Shown here piece after piece: positions 24,576 through 36,182 of a stretch of 64,000 nt of DNA. The stretch is taken from positions 463,501 through 527,500 of the forward strand of contig JAFEUB010000727.1 in the NCBI GenBank assembly GCA_024529925.1. Direction: 5' to 3'. A program made the position numbers and the translations under genes. The stretch's first letter is position 1; the number at the start of each line of letters is the position of its first letter. This DNA is from Ophthalmolycus amberensis. Its lineage: Eukaryota; Chordata; Actinopteri; Perciformes; Zoarcidae. A model generated the notes under the pieces. The model was not told where the DNA came from and searched no databases. It saw only the letters and a list, made by a program, of their open reading frames with translations.

Positions 24576-25305
24576 AATACCTTGCATCCGGCATAGACAC
24601 GGTGTCACTCTGTAAGCTTCCCTTTTACTTCAGCAAGGTGCAACGAGTCCCAGCAAGCTCTGGTCTTCATTCTGGGAAATAAAGTGATGTCAAAGCAGCC
24701 AAAGACATGGATGAAGCTAAAAAAAAAAAAATGTCATTCCAATAATTTACTCCTGGAATACATTCAATATGTCAAATTAATAATACAACACAATCTGGTG
24801 AGTGTCGGCTCTCTCCTGTGCAGCATGTCAATCCTGACAGTGACTTACCACAGCTTTAATATAATCAATCAATCAATCAAACACTTTTTATTCTCACTCC
24901 ATACACAGAGTGAGGTGGGATTAAGTGGGAAACCTGTGTCAGCAGGGTATGAGGCAATTTCCTTCTCAGTCCCATCCAAACCGCCTATTCGTGGATCATC
25001 TGCAAAACAAATCACATTTAGTATTTTTGTTGGCCTCGTCAAGTGTCCGCCAAGCCAACGCTAACCTATTTGGCCGTCTCTGCTGTCGACAGACAGTAAA
25101 AACGGAGATAATTGATAACTTTGTAATGTAACAGGCATATGCGGTGACTCCTGGACGATCTTTACCAGATCGTCTACGATGAGTTGAGGCAGACCTCTGC
25201 TGACGTGTTCTGTGACCAAAAGCAAGCAGAAGGTCCACCATGAGTCCGTCTCCTTCCCAGGCCCAAACCAAAGACGTGTGAATCATACACTAGCTCACCA
25301 TGCAA
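24576..25305. other. A-rich stretch, LINE tail, otherwise unassigned
   Basis: A-run at about 24720-24731. The (AATC)4 tail at 24863 is annotated separately. The remainder, with frames of 126 (+) and 96 (-) codons, has no recognisable coding feature. Confidence 0.45.
24863..24900 (-). mobile_element. LINE-type 3' tail with (AATC)4
   Basis: (AATC)4 at 24863-24878 leads into AAACACTTTTTATT. On the minus strand this reads AATAAAAAGTGTTT followed by GATT repeats, the usual 3' terminus of fish L2/CR1-type elements. The element body, if present, would extend to the right and is not recognisable. Confidence 0.5.
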
Positions 25306-25335
25306 TGTGTGTGTGTGTGTGTGAGAGAGAGAGAA
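25306..25335. repeat. (GT)n(GA)n compound microsatellite
   Basis: About nine GT followed by GA units. First of five arrays within 660 bp. Confidence 0.95.
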
Positions 25336-25429
25336 AAAGAGACACAGTGTAAAAACATGGATTGGTTTTCAGCAGCTCAGCTTTAATTTGACTGATCTCT
25401 GCCGCTCTGATAATGTGGTACTTGTGGTC

Positions 25430-25431
<2 letters not shown>

Positions 25432-25481
<50 letters not shown>
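25432..25481. repeat. (TG)25 microsatellite
   Basis: A pure 50-base array. Confidence 0.97.
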
Positions 25482-25483
<2 letters not shown>

Positions 25484-25609
25484 ATTGTGGTGGATATCCT
25501 TACTCCCAGATGCAAAAAAACAACTCTCTTTGGAAATCTACTTACATGCACTTAAATCATAATTTTGGTTTGTGTGTGATGCTGAAATAACAGACAAGGT
25601 CACGTACTT

Positions 25610-25633
25610 ACACACACACACACACACACACAC
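25610..25633. repeat. (CA)12 microsatellite
   Basis: A pure array, opposite in sense to its neighbours. Confidence 0.96.
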
Positions 25634-25713
25634 CAAACATCGGTTATGCTCAGTATCCTGTTAATGTGCTGTCGCTGTCAGAATGGCTGGCCCTCTACTT
25701 TCAAAGTACCTAC

Positions 25714-25729
25714 GTGTGTGTGTGTGTGT

Positions 25730-25767
<38 letters not shown>

Positions 25768-25779
25768 GTCTGTGTGTGT
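25714..25779. repeat. Interrupted (GT)n microsatellite
   Basis: About 66 bases with TA, GC and TC interruptions. Confidence 0.96.
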
Positions 25780-25914
25780 AACCATATGTGCTCTACCGCT
25801 GGTTAACTGTAATTTCATGTCGGTTTTAATCCCGGGGTGTCACTCTTCATTCCTGAATAATGTTGACTGGAAACACATAAAGTCAGCACATAGCACTTAG
25901 TCAGTAATCACCTT

Positions 25915-25917
<3 letters not shown>

Positions 25918-25966
<49 letters not shown>
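25918..25966. repeat. (TG)24 microsatellite
   Basis: A pure array with degenerate TTTGTGTGCG after it. Confidence 0.97.
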
Positions 25967-25969
<3 letters not shown>

Positions 25970-26684
25970 TGTGCGTTTGAGGTTGTAAACAGCACCATTT
26001 CTGAAAGCAGTAAAAGATTTCACTGACCTTGTGTCTGCGTTGGATTTCTGGTTGACCACCAACCCTGCCATCAATCACGTGCAGTAAAACCTGGACCCAG
26101 CTCGTTATAAGTGCCCAGGGCATTTGGTAATTATTTAATACAGTGCTGTAATAAACTACTATGATTCTTGACCGTATAAACCTCTCGAGCTAAACCCTGA
26201 TAGCTCCTGAATGTAGCGTACAAATGACCTAACAGACTGTTATGTTGACTTTCATTGTGAAGTCAGGCTGCACACCTCCAACTCCCCAGCAATGTTTGTA
26301 GACTTGCCATGAGCAGCGTATAATCTGATCAGGGTCGCTCACAGAATGATGAGAGAAGGCCAATTACTGCCTTTATCAAAACCACAATTGTTTGTTTTGC
26401 CGCTTCCAGTATTCTGGGTCGTGTAGTATTAAACTGCATTTGCTGTTTTCACCAGTAATTAGGGTGTCTCCAAACTTGAAGGCAAGGTGAATAGCCTGAG
26501 GCCATAGACAGGGACAATACATGATGAAGAATACAAATGCGGATACGATTTGGCCATCCTCTACTACGGCATTCAAGGTTTTGGACTCAGTTGTGCACAA
26601 AGAAATGATGGAAGAAGTTGAACACCAAACAACTGGCTTACTGCTTGTGGGATTTTCAATTTCGGGATGGTACAAAAACCATCC
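25967..26684. other. Unassigned; 115-codon minus-strand frame
   Basis: The minus-strand frame 26376-26723 is non-repetitive but borders element M1 and lacks identifiable motifs, so I treat it as part of a repeat or chance. Confidence 0.35.
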
Positions 26685-27254
26685 GACCAGGCGACAACTT
26701 CCAGGTCTGAAAAGTGAAGCCAAAGCAAAAGTGCCTTAAACTTGCATTCTTTCTAATAGCCATCAGGGGGCGACTCCTCTGGTTCCCAAAAAATGTCAGA
26801 TTGTATAGAAGTCTATGAGAAAATACTTCTCACTTGATTTATTACCTCAGTAAACATTCTAAACATGAGTTTATGGTCTCAATCTCTAGTTTCAAGTCTT
26901 CTTCAGTACAGCATGATGTTCATTTTGTAAATTATGGTCCATTTAGAGTAAAATTGACAATAAAGCAGGTTATGCTTTCGGGCGGGGCTACCTTGTGATG
27001 GACGGGTTGCTATCACAGTGTTGTCCCTGTTTACGTCTTAGAACTTTAACCCTTTAACAGTGTTTTCAGTTCTGCCTGGCCTAAAAATGTCTGTTTCAGC
27101 TTTTGGTAGTACTTTGCTCCACCCTCTCGTGACATTCATGGCAACAACCAAATACCAAGATGGCGGCGGCCAAAATGCCAAACTGGAGGCTTCAAAATGT
27201 CAGTCCACAAACCAATGAGCGATGTCGTGGTGACTGTGTCCACTTCTTATATAG
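26685..27254 (+). mobile_element. Dispersed element M1, copy 1 (nearly full length)
   Basis: Starts around CAGGCGACAACTTCCAGG and runs through TGAAAAGTGAAGCC, AACTTGCATTCT, CCATCAGGGGGCGAC, GTATAGAAGTCTATGAGAAA, AACATGAGTTTATGGTCTCA, AGTCTTCTTCAGTACAGCAT and GGCGGGGCTACC, ending GTCCACTTCTTATATAG. Copies 2-4 share this order. There is no open frame, so it is probably a non-autonomous DNA transposon. I recognise it as a very abundant fish repeat whose usual end, TATACAGTCTATGG, is lost here. Confidence 0.75.
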
Positions 27255-27575
27255 TTTTTTTCTCTCGTTTTTTTATGCACACTGAGGCCGTTAGTCTACT
27301 GTATACCTCTGCTCCAGAAATCAATTTAGAAAGTTATGATGTTCATGAGTTTAAGAAACTTATGAAACAAAATATTAAACCAAACAAACAGACCTTTAAA
27401 AAGAATTTACAAACTGTAAAGAAGACGATGGTAATTCATGCAGCATGATCTCTGCTTGAAGAAGCAGATGTGGCCCAATCAGCTAATTGAGTGAGCCTTT
27501 TCAGAACCTTAAAGGGCAACTACACCCTACAATTCCACATCGTATTCATGAAATGAGAGAGCAACTATTGTATCC

Positions 27576-27593
27576 ACTACTACTACTACTACT
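27576..27593. repeat. (ACT)6 microsatellite
   Basis: A pure trinucleotide array. Confidence 0.93.
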
Positions 27594-27752
27594 GAAGCTT
27601 GGACTCACGTTTACCTTTAAAAACACTTCCTCCACACGATACATGCAACGCTACCTTCAAGATATTTGTTAATTGCAAGTGCACTTATGGATCATAATAG
27701 TGTAATACATTTAGTTTAGGAACTAGCTTAGGACCTTGAGCTGGCCAATGTT

Positions 27753-27768
27753 GGGGGGGGGGGGGGGG
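27753..27768. repeat. G16 homopolymer
   Basis: Sixteen consecutive G, able to form a G-quadruplex. Confidence 0.95.
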
Positions 27769-28088
27769 TGGAATGGAAATCGTTTTCTATGTGATCTGTA
27801 TGCGTTAGCAGGGGATTTGTGAGGCTTCCACACAATGATATGGTTATCCACATTTTAACCTGGACACAACATGTATCTAAGGGAGTATATGAGTTGATTG
27901 TGCACGTAATCCTGACACTGACTCTTGTTATATGTGGAGGAATTGGAGTTTGGACGAGGCAAAAAATCTCACCATAAACGCTGCTTCTTTAAATATGCCC
28001 CACTAAGTTCAGCCAGTGTGGTCTGATATCTTTCAAGTGACTTTGACAAAGTCAAGACACTCTTGGTCAGAGCTCCTACTCTGAAGGC

Positions 28089-28102
28089 GGCTGACGTCAG
28101 CC
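28089..28102. promoter_or_regulatory. 14-bp palindrome containing a CRE
   Basis: GGCTGACGTCAGCC is a perfect palindrome with TGACGTCA at its centre, the CREB/ATF consensus. Confidence 0.3.
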
Positions 28103-29300
28103 CTTCGCGTTACTTATGAAAGCAAATGATGCAGTGCTCTTCCTGGTGGTTTTCCCGAGGGCTCAGTGACGAACCCAATCATCGAGACGACCCTGTTATT
28201 GATTTCCATTGAAGCCCATGAGACTGACGGGTTTAAGAATGCGTTTCCAGTTTCTCCACAATCCTGCACCGCCATGTTTCTGGCGTCATGGTAAAGATGG
28301 CGTCTGAGGTGAACAGCGTTACCCAAGGTACTCCACGTTACCGCAGTCTTAAGAAGGGAAGAGCGAGCGGAGGGGTGTTTGCTTGATGCCACCTACACAC
28401 TGTCAACCTAACAAGTTTAATTGTTGTCCATTAGCAGTTATTCAGATCCTGCATCAAAATGAATGCCGATTAATCTTCTATAATATGGTTGAAAATTTAA
28501 GTAAATGAATATTTATTTTGCTTTAAGAAAATAATAGACAATTAGAAATGACCCATGATAATTCACTGCACATTTATTGCAAAGATTCCAGACAGCCACC
28601 TGCTGCATCTATATTACACTTTGTTTTATTCTGTTAGCTGTTATTACCTTATGGATGTATTGTATTATGTTGGCTGCTCAGCGCATTTCCTGTCCCTAGC
28701 TCATGATGAATGGAAGGTCCCTTGCTAACACAATTGACAGTTAGGGGTGATTTATTAATCTCATTTCAGGATTGCTGTTGGCTGTGTGTGTGTGTGCGTA
28801 CGAGCGTGCATCCTGAACCTGGCTTTCTTATATCCTGACTCACTTGAGACAAATGGCCTGATGTCCGCCCAGAGCACTGAGGAGTGTCTTCTAGTCTGGT
28901 TCTCGTTCATCTCTCGCAAGGGGAAAATTGAGACTATCTGAGAAAATGTCCTTTCTTACATCGGTATAATTAATGTGGTTGAAGATAGAACATGCTATAT
29001 TCTTGTCTTTCTCAAATACAGTGAACAGGTTTGGGAAGGACCCTGCTGCGCCTTCTGTATTTTTGAAACTTTTCCTCACAAACTTAATATGTTTATGTTT
29101 GTGTCAATTGGCAAATGTTCGCATATTTAGCTGAGCTTAGATCAAAAATACAAAGCTAGCCCTGCTCCATCAAAGTTACCTTACAACAAATTCAAAGCCT
29201 CGTATTTCAACATTGTACCTAGTGTGCTTGAACCCTGTACAAACAGAAGACATTGTGGTTTAGTAAGCCGTAAGCCTAGCCTACACATAGCGCCTACCCA

Positions 29301-29347
29301 TATAGAGGGCTGCAGGGATGATGTATTTTTGTAGGCCAACCCGGAAG
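29301..29347 (-). repeat. Dispersed repeat fragment (inverse copy at 15533-15590)
   Basis: The reverse complement of this segment matches 15533-15590 with small differences. Sequence to about 29590 may belong to the same element, but its partner region differs. Confidence 0.6.
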
Positions 29348-30219
29348 CATTGATCTGGTTCCATTTGGATTATTGCAGAAAAAAAAATGAACAAACCACT
29401 ATTATGATTTTAAAGCGCGAATATAATCCCCAGAATTAAAAAAGCTAACATCAGGCTATTAACGAACTACACCACGGTCACATGACGTCGCGTCCCCACT
29501 ACTTAGCTAAAGGCGTACTAGTGTTTGGCGTGATGGCGTTTATTAGTCTCATTTAGCCGCTTGGTAGTAACCGCCTTTTTAAAGACACGTAAAAGCTTCA
29601 AATTTCCAGAGTGGGATATTAACTTGAATGCTATTATGTTCGTCAATGTCAAGTGTAGTGCTTCTCTGAAAAAATGTCTGAAAAAATGATGCTGGAAGTG
29701 GTCCGAAGCTGTAGAAACAGTAAAAAATAATCAGTTGTATGTCTGAAAAGGACTCCTGGTTGACACATAGACTACTATAAGATGACAAAAACTGTGTTCT
29801 GTTCCTTTAAATTCAAATGAAGCGCGCCATAGATATTTAATTGCCAACCAGTAGTTCATATGAGGGAAGGAGATACATTTCACCAACGGAGAGCTGAAGG
29901 GACTCAGTCTGAGGGTCTCAGTGGAATGTGTTGCTGAACATGAGGACGTGCGATGGAATTTCATTCCCACCGTTTAGCGTAAATACCTCGGCACACCACG
30001 GCTGACCAAAGTTGTTTGTTTGGCAGGGCGACGTGTGTTTGTATATGTGTATGTGCGTGTCGGAGATATACACTACATGCAAAGAAACAGAGGGACTCTT
30101 ATGACAATGTGTCACATCAAAGATGTCAAATTAGATATTCACTATAACTTAAATAACTTCATCTTCTGATTATATCCAGGACTTTGTGTGATATCGCTCA
30201 ACACAAACATCTACGAACA

Positions 30220-30226
<7 letters not shown>
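29348..30226. other. No gene seen
   Basis: Unassigned. Short minus-strand frames of 65-79 codons overlap without features. Degenerate TG sequence lies near 30030-30060. Confidence 0.45.

Positions 30227-30294
<68 letters not shown>
30227..30294. repeat. (CA)34 microsatellite
   Basis: A pure 68-base array preceded by interrupted CA from 30217. Confidence 0.97.
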
Positions 30295-30297
<3 letters not shown>

Positions 30298-32160
30298 AAT
30301 CAGGCTAAGGGGAAAGCTGAGTGGGTCATTCATGAGGAGGTCCTGGGGGAGATAGGTTATGCCCCGCTTCCTTAGAAAGGAGGGTTTATAGAGTGACCTG
30401 CAGCCTGTCTCACTCTCCCTTGACGGCACATGGCCTGTCTTACATGTTGTGTCTATGTCTGTGCCCCAACTCTTGTTATCAGGCACAAAAAAATATATCT
30501 GGAAATGTTTTTAAGAACATCATAGTAAAAAGTGTTTGTTCCAACTAGACCTGATGTATAATAATTACTATAACTATCAATTTTGATTTGAACTATTTTA
30601 GTAATAGTTGAAAGGTTCTATCCACGGGAGTCGTAACATTAATATAATGTGCACGTGTCTCTTTCTATTGTGCCAACTGGCTAACTAACTGCCACCACTT
30701 TGCAAAGCTACAGAATGATAATGCTGTTGATCGGCACAGCATTATCAGTTGTCACAGAAGTGTGGCGCCCAACCTTCGTTTCCCCCTCAGGTAAACACTG
30801 TTAGCTCTGTCAGCGCTGTTGCTGTTGCTTGCACAGTTAGCTGCAAGTGGTCGCCATGTTGAGAGCCGTGTGGAGCCAATAGATTTGCTCGGAATTCCGT
30901 ATAGAGAACATTGAATTGATTTTAAAAGTTAACATTTGTCAACGTTTTTCACTCCAGATGTACCGCTGTACTTTTCAGCCAAACACCATCAAAAAACATC
31001 AACACATTTTGCATCCTTAACGAGAAAAAACAGGCTAATCTCGATTGTCAGACAGAATGAGTGACAGAAAGATTATTCAACAAGCAACTCTGACAAATGT
31101 CTGCAGCAAAGGAGCCACAGGTGAAGTAGTAATTAAATTAGCTCAACAATTTTATGCAAGTGCATCAAGCTGAGTACATTACACGTAGATACACAATGAG
31201 GTCTTGTCTAGCCAGTGAGCAAGGTTAATCATGATTGAAAGCTTTGCGTAGATGAGGCCAACTTCTCGTTTGTGTCGCTACTGCCAGCTTCGTCTCTGCC
31301 AAATGTTCTGCAATAACTTTTATAATTGTTCCAGAGGGAGCTGCAACTCTTCAGCCACTACTTTGTACTGTGAGTGATAACCCTTTTTACTGTAGCTCCC
31401 TGATATTGTGACTCATGACCCAAGAAAATTTGCCTACGTGACGCAAGCACTGTTCATTTGTCGCACATTTCAATGTAAGGGGTCCTATATTCTGAATAGC
31501 AACAACACAAACAATATAGATTGTGTGTTCTCAATGCTCTAAACTTTTTGATAATACATATTTAGAATTATGTGTTTTGGACTGACAGGAATGTATGTAT
31601 ATTATGTCTATCATTTAATTGTTTGAAATGTTGCATAGTGCTTGTTCAAACCAACATTGACAACTTCATCACGTCACAGCTCAATAGTTTGATCATCAAA
31701 AAATGTTTCCTTCTGCGTATGGCAGGATGGAAGGTTGTGGTTGTGGATAGCACCTCATACCTGGTACTTTCTTTGGAATCACTTTGGTTGAGGTTCCAAG
31801 CAAGCTGTTGTGATACTAGAAGGTGGGGTTAAAACACTATGGCCTACTGATTGGAGAATCGTCACTAGTGTGAATCCACCATTTTTAAATAGCAAAGCTA
31901 CCGTCAATAGCGAACACCATTTTTTTATATATGTCAGCCTGCAAAACTGCAGTGTACCATTGACGAAGTCAAGACGTTTGTCTGTTTGGTTGCAGATGAA
32001 AGGATCCAGCGAGTGTCGCTTTAAAGATGATGTCACGCAAGTTTCACGCAGCGTCGAGCGTCTAAGAATCCTGCCTACTCTAATGGGTTTCTATCTGCAG
32101 TGGAAAACAAAACAGGGAAAAATACTGGTACCAAAAGTAAGTTGAGTCAAGCTGAACCAT
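30295..32160. other. No gene seen
   Basis: Long AT-rich unassigned stretch. Frames of 86 (+, 31572) and 111 (+, 31810) codons lack recognisable features. Confidence 0.45.
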
Positions 32161-32350
32161 CAGAATCAGAATCAGAATCAGAACCGTTTATTGCCAAGCA
32201 CGTTTTCACCTGCAAGGAATTTGTCGTGGCGGAAGGTGCATAACATTCAACAATAAACAATAACATTTAACTATCAAAATAACATAAACTATCAAATAAC
32301 ACTTAACTATCAAAAACAGTCAGCACAGTGCACGAAATAGAAACATATTT
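32161..32350 (-). mobile_element. LINE-type 3' end with (CAGAAT)n tail, minus strand
   Basis: (CAGAAT)3 plus a partial unit at 32161-32183, then CCGTTTATTGCCAAGCACGT, CTGCAAGGAATTTGTCGTGG and GTGCATAACATTCAAC. This is a very common teleost retroelement terminus; read on the minus strand it ends in TTCTGA repeats. No coding part is present. Confidence 0.65.
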
Positions 32351-32632
32351 GAAAATCATGGTGTGGAAATGAGTCTTTAGAGTCTACATCCATGCTAGCA
32401 GATGTAAGGCTACTTAGGCTAAGCAGTGATTTAAGCTGTATGCTAACGTGTGCATGCTAATATCCTCACAATGACTAGGCTAACATGCTGATGTTTAGCG
32501 GGATTTATTTTCCAAATGTATTCTGTTAGTTAAGTGTGTTAGCATATTAACATTCGCTTATTCACAGTTAACTCTAAGTACAGCTGAGGCTGATGTCATT
32601 AGTTCTGGGGAACCAACATATTGGACAATGGA

Positions 32633-32818
32633 TGGGGGCGACTGTGGCTCAGTGGTAGAGCCAGAACCAGTCCTTAAATCTTAGGCGGTTTGCTCCCCGA
32701 CATTGGTAGTCCACGTCGATGTATCCTTGGGCACTTAACCACAAAATGCTTACATAGTTCTGATGGGCACGTGGCACCTTGCATGGTAGCCCCTGACATC
32801 AGCATATGAATGGTCAAG
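32633..32818 (+). mobile_element. tRNA-derived SINE, 3'-truncated
   Basis: GGGGGCGACTGTGGCTCAGT starts a tRNA-like head. The A box TGGCTCAGTGG is at 32645-32655, with a degenerate B box GGTTTGCTCCC at 32687-32697. A typical fish SINE body follows (GTCGATGTATCCTTGGGCAC, GATGGGCACGTGGCACCTTG). The copy stops near 32818 without the usual 3' tail. It is not a functional tRNA gene. Confidence 0.75.
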
Positions 32819-33022
32819 GGTTACCCTGCATCGTTTGATGAAAAGTGGTAAAATGATTTTTTCTTCATCTTTGATTAGGTTGTTTCTGATTGGACTATTT
32901 TGCCAATTTTGAAGTCCTTGTGTAGACAATTTTTTTATGCAAAAAGTCATGGTTATTACCTGTTTCAAAGTTAAGTTTTAGAAAGAGGTATTGAATTTGT
33001 GCCGTATAAGTACCAGAAGTCA

Positions 33023-33150
33023 GGTATACAATCTGACTTCTTTTTGCAACCAGAGGAGTCGCCCCCTGATGGCCATTAGAGAGAATGCAGGTTTAATGTA
33101 CTTCTGAATTGCCTTCACTTTTCAAACCCGGAGGATTGCCACCTGGTTGG
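33023..33150 (-). mobile_element. Dispersed element M1, copy 4 (5' end only, minus strand)
   Basis: The reverse complement reads CAGGTGGCAATCCTCCGG, TTTGAAAAGTGAAGGC, CCTGCATTCTCTCTAATGGC, CATCAGGGGGCGACTCCTCT and AGAAGTCAGATTGTATA, matching the first about 130 bp of copy 1. It ends abruptly. Confidence 0.7.
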
Positions 33151-33593
33151 CCCTATAATATCTATCTACATTGCTTGGTCTGATATTCTGACAAACAACA
33201 GCCTGTAGAAACGGTGTCATAGAATCCTTGGTGCTTGGTCCTCTAATGAGAAGAGAGTTTAACACTAGTGCACTGCAGCCTGCACTCATTACAGCTTACT
33301 TATCAAAGTCAGTCTGACTCATTACAGCGAGCAGAGACACGATGACTGATCAGCGCGCGTTTGTGTCTACATCGGTGTGTGAGCGGTCAGGTGAAAGGGG
33401 CTGCTGTGACCGGGACACGCTCATTATGGAACCACCTGAAATTGTGTGCGTGAGATGCAGGGGGTCACGGGGTCACGGTCTGAGTCCTGTCCCAACAACA
33501 CAGCGTCTGTGTCCTCCGCCTTCAATAAATAGAGACAGTCATTCATACATACCACCCATCCATCAGAGCTCTCAACATATCACCGCAGGGAAA
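33151..33593. other. No gene seen; DR2 motif
   Basis: Unassigned. The DR2 element at 33462-33475 is annotated separately. The 94-codon + frame 33342-33626 has no features. Confidence 0.4.
33462..33475 (+). promoter_or_regulatory. DR2 nuclear-receptor-type element
   Basis: GGGTCA-CG-GGGTCA is two perfect direct half sites with a 2-base spacer, the arrangement bound by RAR/RXR-type receptors. No promoter is visible nearby. Confidence 0.3.
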
Positions 33594-33611
33594 AGAGAGA
33601 GAGAGAGAGAG
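33594..33611. repeat. (AG)9 microsatellite
   Basis: A short pure array. Confidence 0.92.
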
Positions 33612-35298
33612 CTGGCTTGTTATTGAAGCAGACTGAGACACTTAAATTAAGACATGCAGGGGGACTACCTGGGATTCAAGGTTTAGTTTTATTCAAGTCT
33701 GATTTTTTTTGGTATCAGAAACGTTGTGAGGAATGGCTGTAAAAAGTCCCCTGCTTTAAAGAATAGCAGTTGGTCAGCTTGAATTGATGTCGTATCTTAA
33801 TCCACACTAATATTCCACCATGTTTTTGCCGTTAATCGGAGTTTACAAGGCTGCATCTATGCGGTAATATCAGTGGAATATAAATATTCACTTTTAGCCA
33901 TGTAGACAGTTTAGTAGGAATATTGACTTTTTAGGAATAACGGCAAAAAACTAGAATATTTGATACATGTGAATATGTACTTTAACGAGTTACAATGTGT
34001 CCAACATTGGTTTTAGGAGTGGCAGCATACAGTTAAGTTAGAAGTTATTGAGGTTATGTTTCATGAATAAATATCTGACATGTTATGATGAATAATGTCG
34101 TATTTTTAACTTTACTATAAAGAACATGTTTTTGAATTGTCTTACAGCCACATCTTTGATTGACGTTCAATTCGAGCATCTTCTTTGGAGAATATTAACT
34201 GTAAATACAAATACGGCTTAGATTTGTTTTTCTACCCACTAAACATCTAAAACTAGTGCCTGCAGTCTTTTCTCTCTGGTAACAGAGGTAGCCCTCATGA
34301 GTTTCCTACTTTTCCACTGCGGTTTGGTCGCAGCAGTAAGAACTCCTCCAGCATCCTCCAGTCTCATAAAATCCAACATCCGGTTTTCTTTTCTGCCACC
34401 AGAAGTCATATTACTCTGTTTGCATTTAGTTTTCTTTCCCCCCTTTTTTTGTTATTGTTCCAGAAACGTTGTTCCCAAGCTTCTCGACTCCTCCTGTCAC
34501 ATTTCTTCTTCTTTTTTTTCATTATGTGGTCATTGTGTGTTCAAATAAAATGAAAAACTAATGACGTAAAAATCTGTTGCAGATCTTTCAATTAGAACAT
34601 GACTAACAGTGTCACAAGTCACGGAAGTATTAGACATGATGTAAAGTTAAGTGGACAACTTCTTATTCAACCACTGGATGAGCAATCAATATTTGTATCT
34701 GCTCGGGGTTCCTCTCATCTGCATTGGTGATGAAGTAGTTTGGTCCTTAGCACGCGATCGACTCAGCTCACCACACGTACAGATTTTTATTGTGCCCCTG
34801 AGGGTATTAGAGTTTTCAAACTGACACCCTGGGAGGAAATCTTATGGTCACTAAGGTTGTAACCAAGTGGTCAGGGTTGGAATGTCGACATTACCAGAGA
34901 TACAGCACCAATCCAACTGCAGATTGGATGCAGCATCTTGCCCTCACACGCGAGTAACACCTTTACAAGCGAATCACGCCCATTGAATCCCATTGTTTTA
35001 CAGCAGAGTGCTGTCCGATGGCCTCAGACCTGGCGATGCAAGCTCTATGATGTCAGAGTAACACTGGGGCATATACTGAGACTAGAATAAGCTGTGCATT
35101 TTATTTTACATTGCAACACTACTGCTTTTATTTAAAATCTGGGAAACTTGAAATCATGGCCCGTTTCCTGATGACATGTTCATTACCCGGGCCGGTCCAT
35201 CCCTAGCTGAGTAGCCTTGAATTATGGAGGTAATAAAATGAGTGCCGATCATGAAGACATTTCCTTTATCTACTCCAGGACATGCTCTCCATTTGCTG
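33612..35298. other. No gene seen
   Basis: AT-rich unassigned sequence; longest frame 83 codons (+, 34297). T-rich stretches near 34440-34520. Confidence 0.45.
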
Positions 35299-35314
35299 CC
35301 CCCCCCCCCCCCCC
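35299..35314. repeat. C16 homopolymer
   Basis: Sixteen consecutive C on the + strand (G16 on the minus strand). Confidence 0.95.
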
Positions 35315-36182
35315 ACTCACATTTTATACTCGGTGTCTCTGCCAGGCACAACTTTGGATCACTCCAATCACATCGCACAAACACAATGACTTACTGTCTG
35401 ACTCACACAGACTTTAATTACTTCTACAGGAGTAACGAAGGTCGGTGAGCTCGCTAACCCCACTCTGTGTATATCTTCAGCCATTAGAGATGATAACGGT
35501 GACTCTTTAATAACTCCAGATGAGGTCAGTGCTGTAATATGTGAGGTTATCACCATTAACAAGGCCGTAAGACACCACAAACAGGATCCTATCGTGCCGC
35601 TTCTAAATCACCGCATGGGAGTCGAGGGAGGAAGGACAAACCGAGACTGCCATGCAGCTTTTCTGCTTGCGAGATATTCAGCGATATTCCACTGCAAACA
35701 TTGTCCAATGAGAAGTCTGGTACCATAAACATGTTAAAAGACGGATGCATATTTTTTTGTTAAATCTAATAAAATAAAATGTCTGATTGAATTTGGAATG
35801 AAGTAGTTTGCCATAAACCCTTTTTCATCCTATGATGTCATGCCTTCATGTGGTTGAATTTATGCTCCAGCGGCTCTCTGTAGTCGTGCATCAGTCAGAA
35901 CCTCGCCCATGTCTTCAGCATGTCCAGATCAACATTTAACCAGCGCCACATGCACATCAGCCCAATTTTAGGAGTTTTATGCAGGTTTAAACAGATGATA
36001 GTGCAGATTAAAGTCAAGTCAAATGATGCTTTCTAACATCACATGGCAATGCCGTTCTTTTCTGTTGGTCCGAACGGGTAACAAAAGGTATTCAACACGT
36101 TTGTTGGACCTCAAGGTTACATGCTACGTTTTGGTCACAATCGTCAAATTCTGACTTTTACTTCATTATCATAAGTCTGTAC
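35315..36182. other. No gene seen
   Basis: Unassigned, without repeats or notable frames. Confidence 0.45.

Larger units (their letters stand above)
27255..29300. other. Unassigned with short simple repeats
   Basis: Holds (ACT)6, a G16 run and a 14-bp CRE palindrome (annotated separately). 28110-28390 has an even base mix and a 92-codon minus-strand frame, but nothing recognisable. Confidence 0.4.

Noticed and set aside
26376..26723. 115-codon minus-strand frame as a host gene
   Set aside because: It abuts element M1, no known motif is visible and there are no splice sites.
32645..32697. tRNA gene
   Set aside because: Only A- and B-box-like blocks of a SINE head; the B box is degenerate and no cloverleaf can be drawn.
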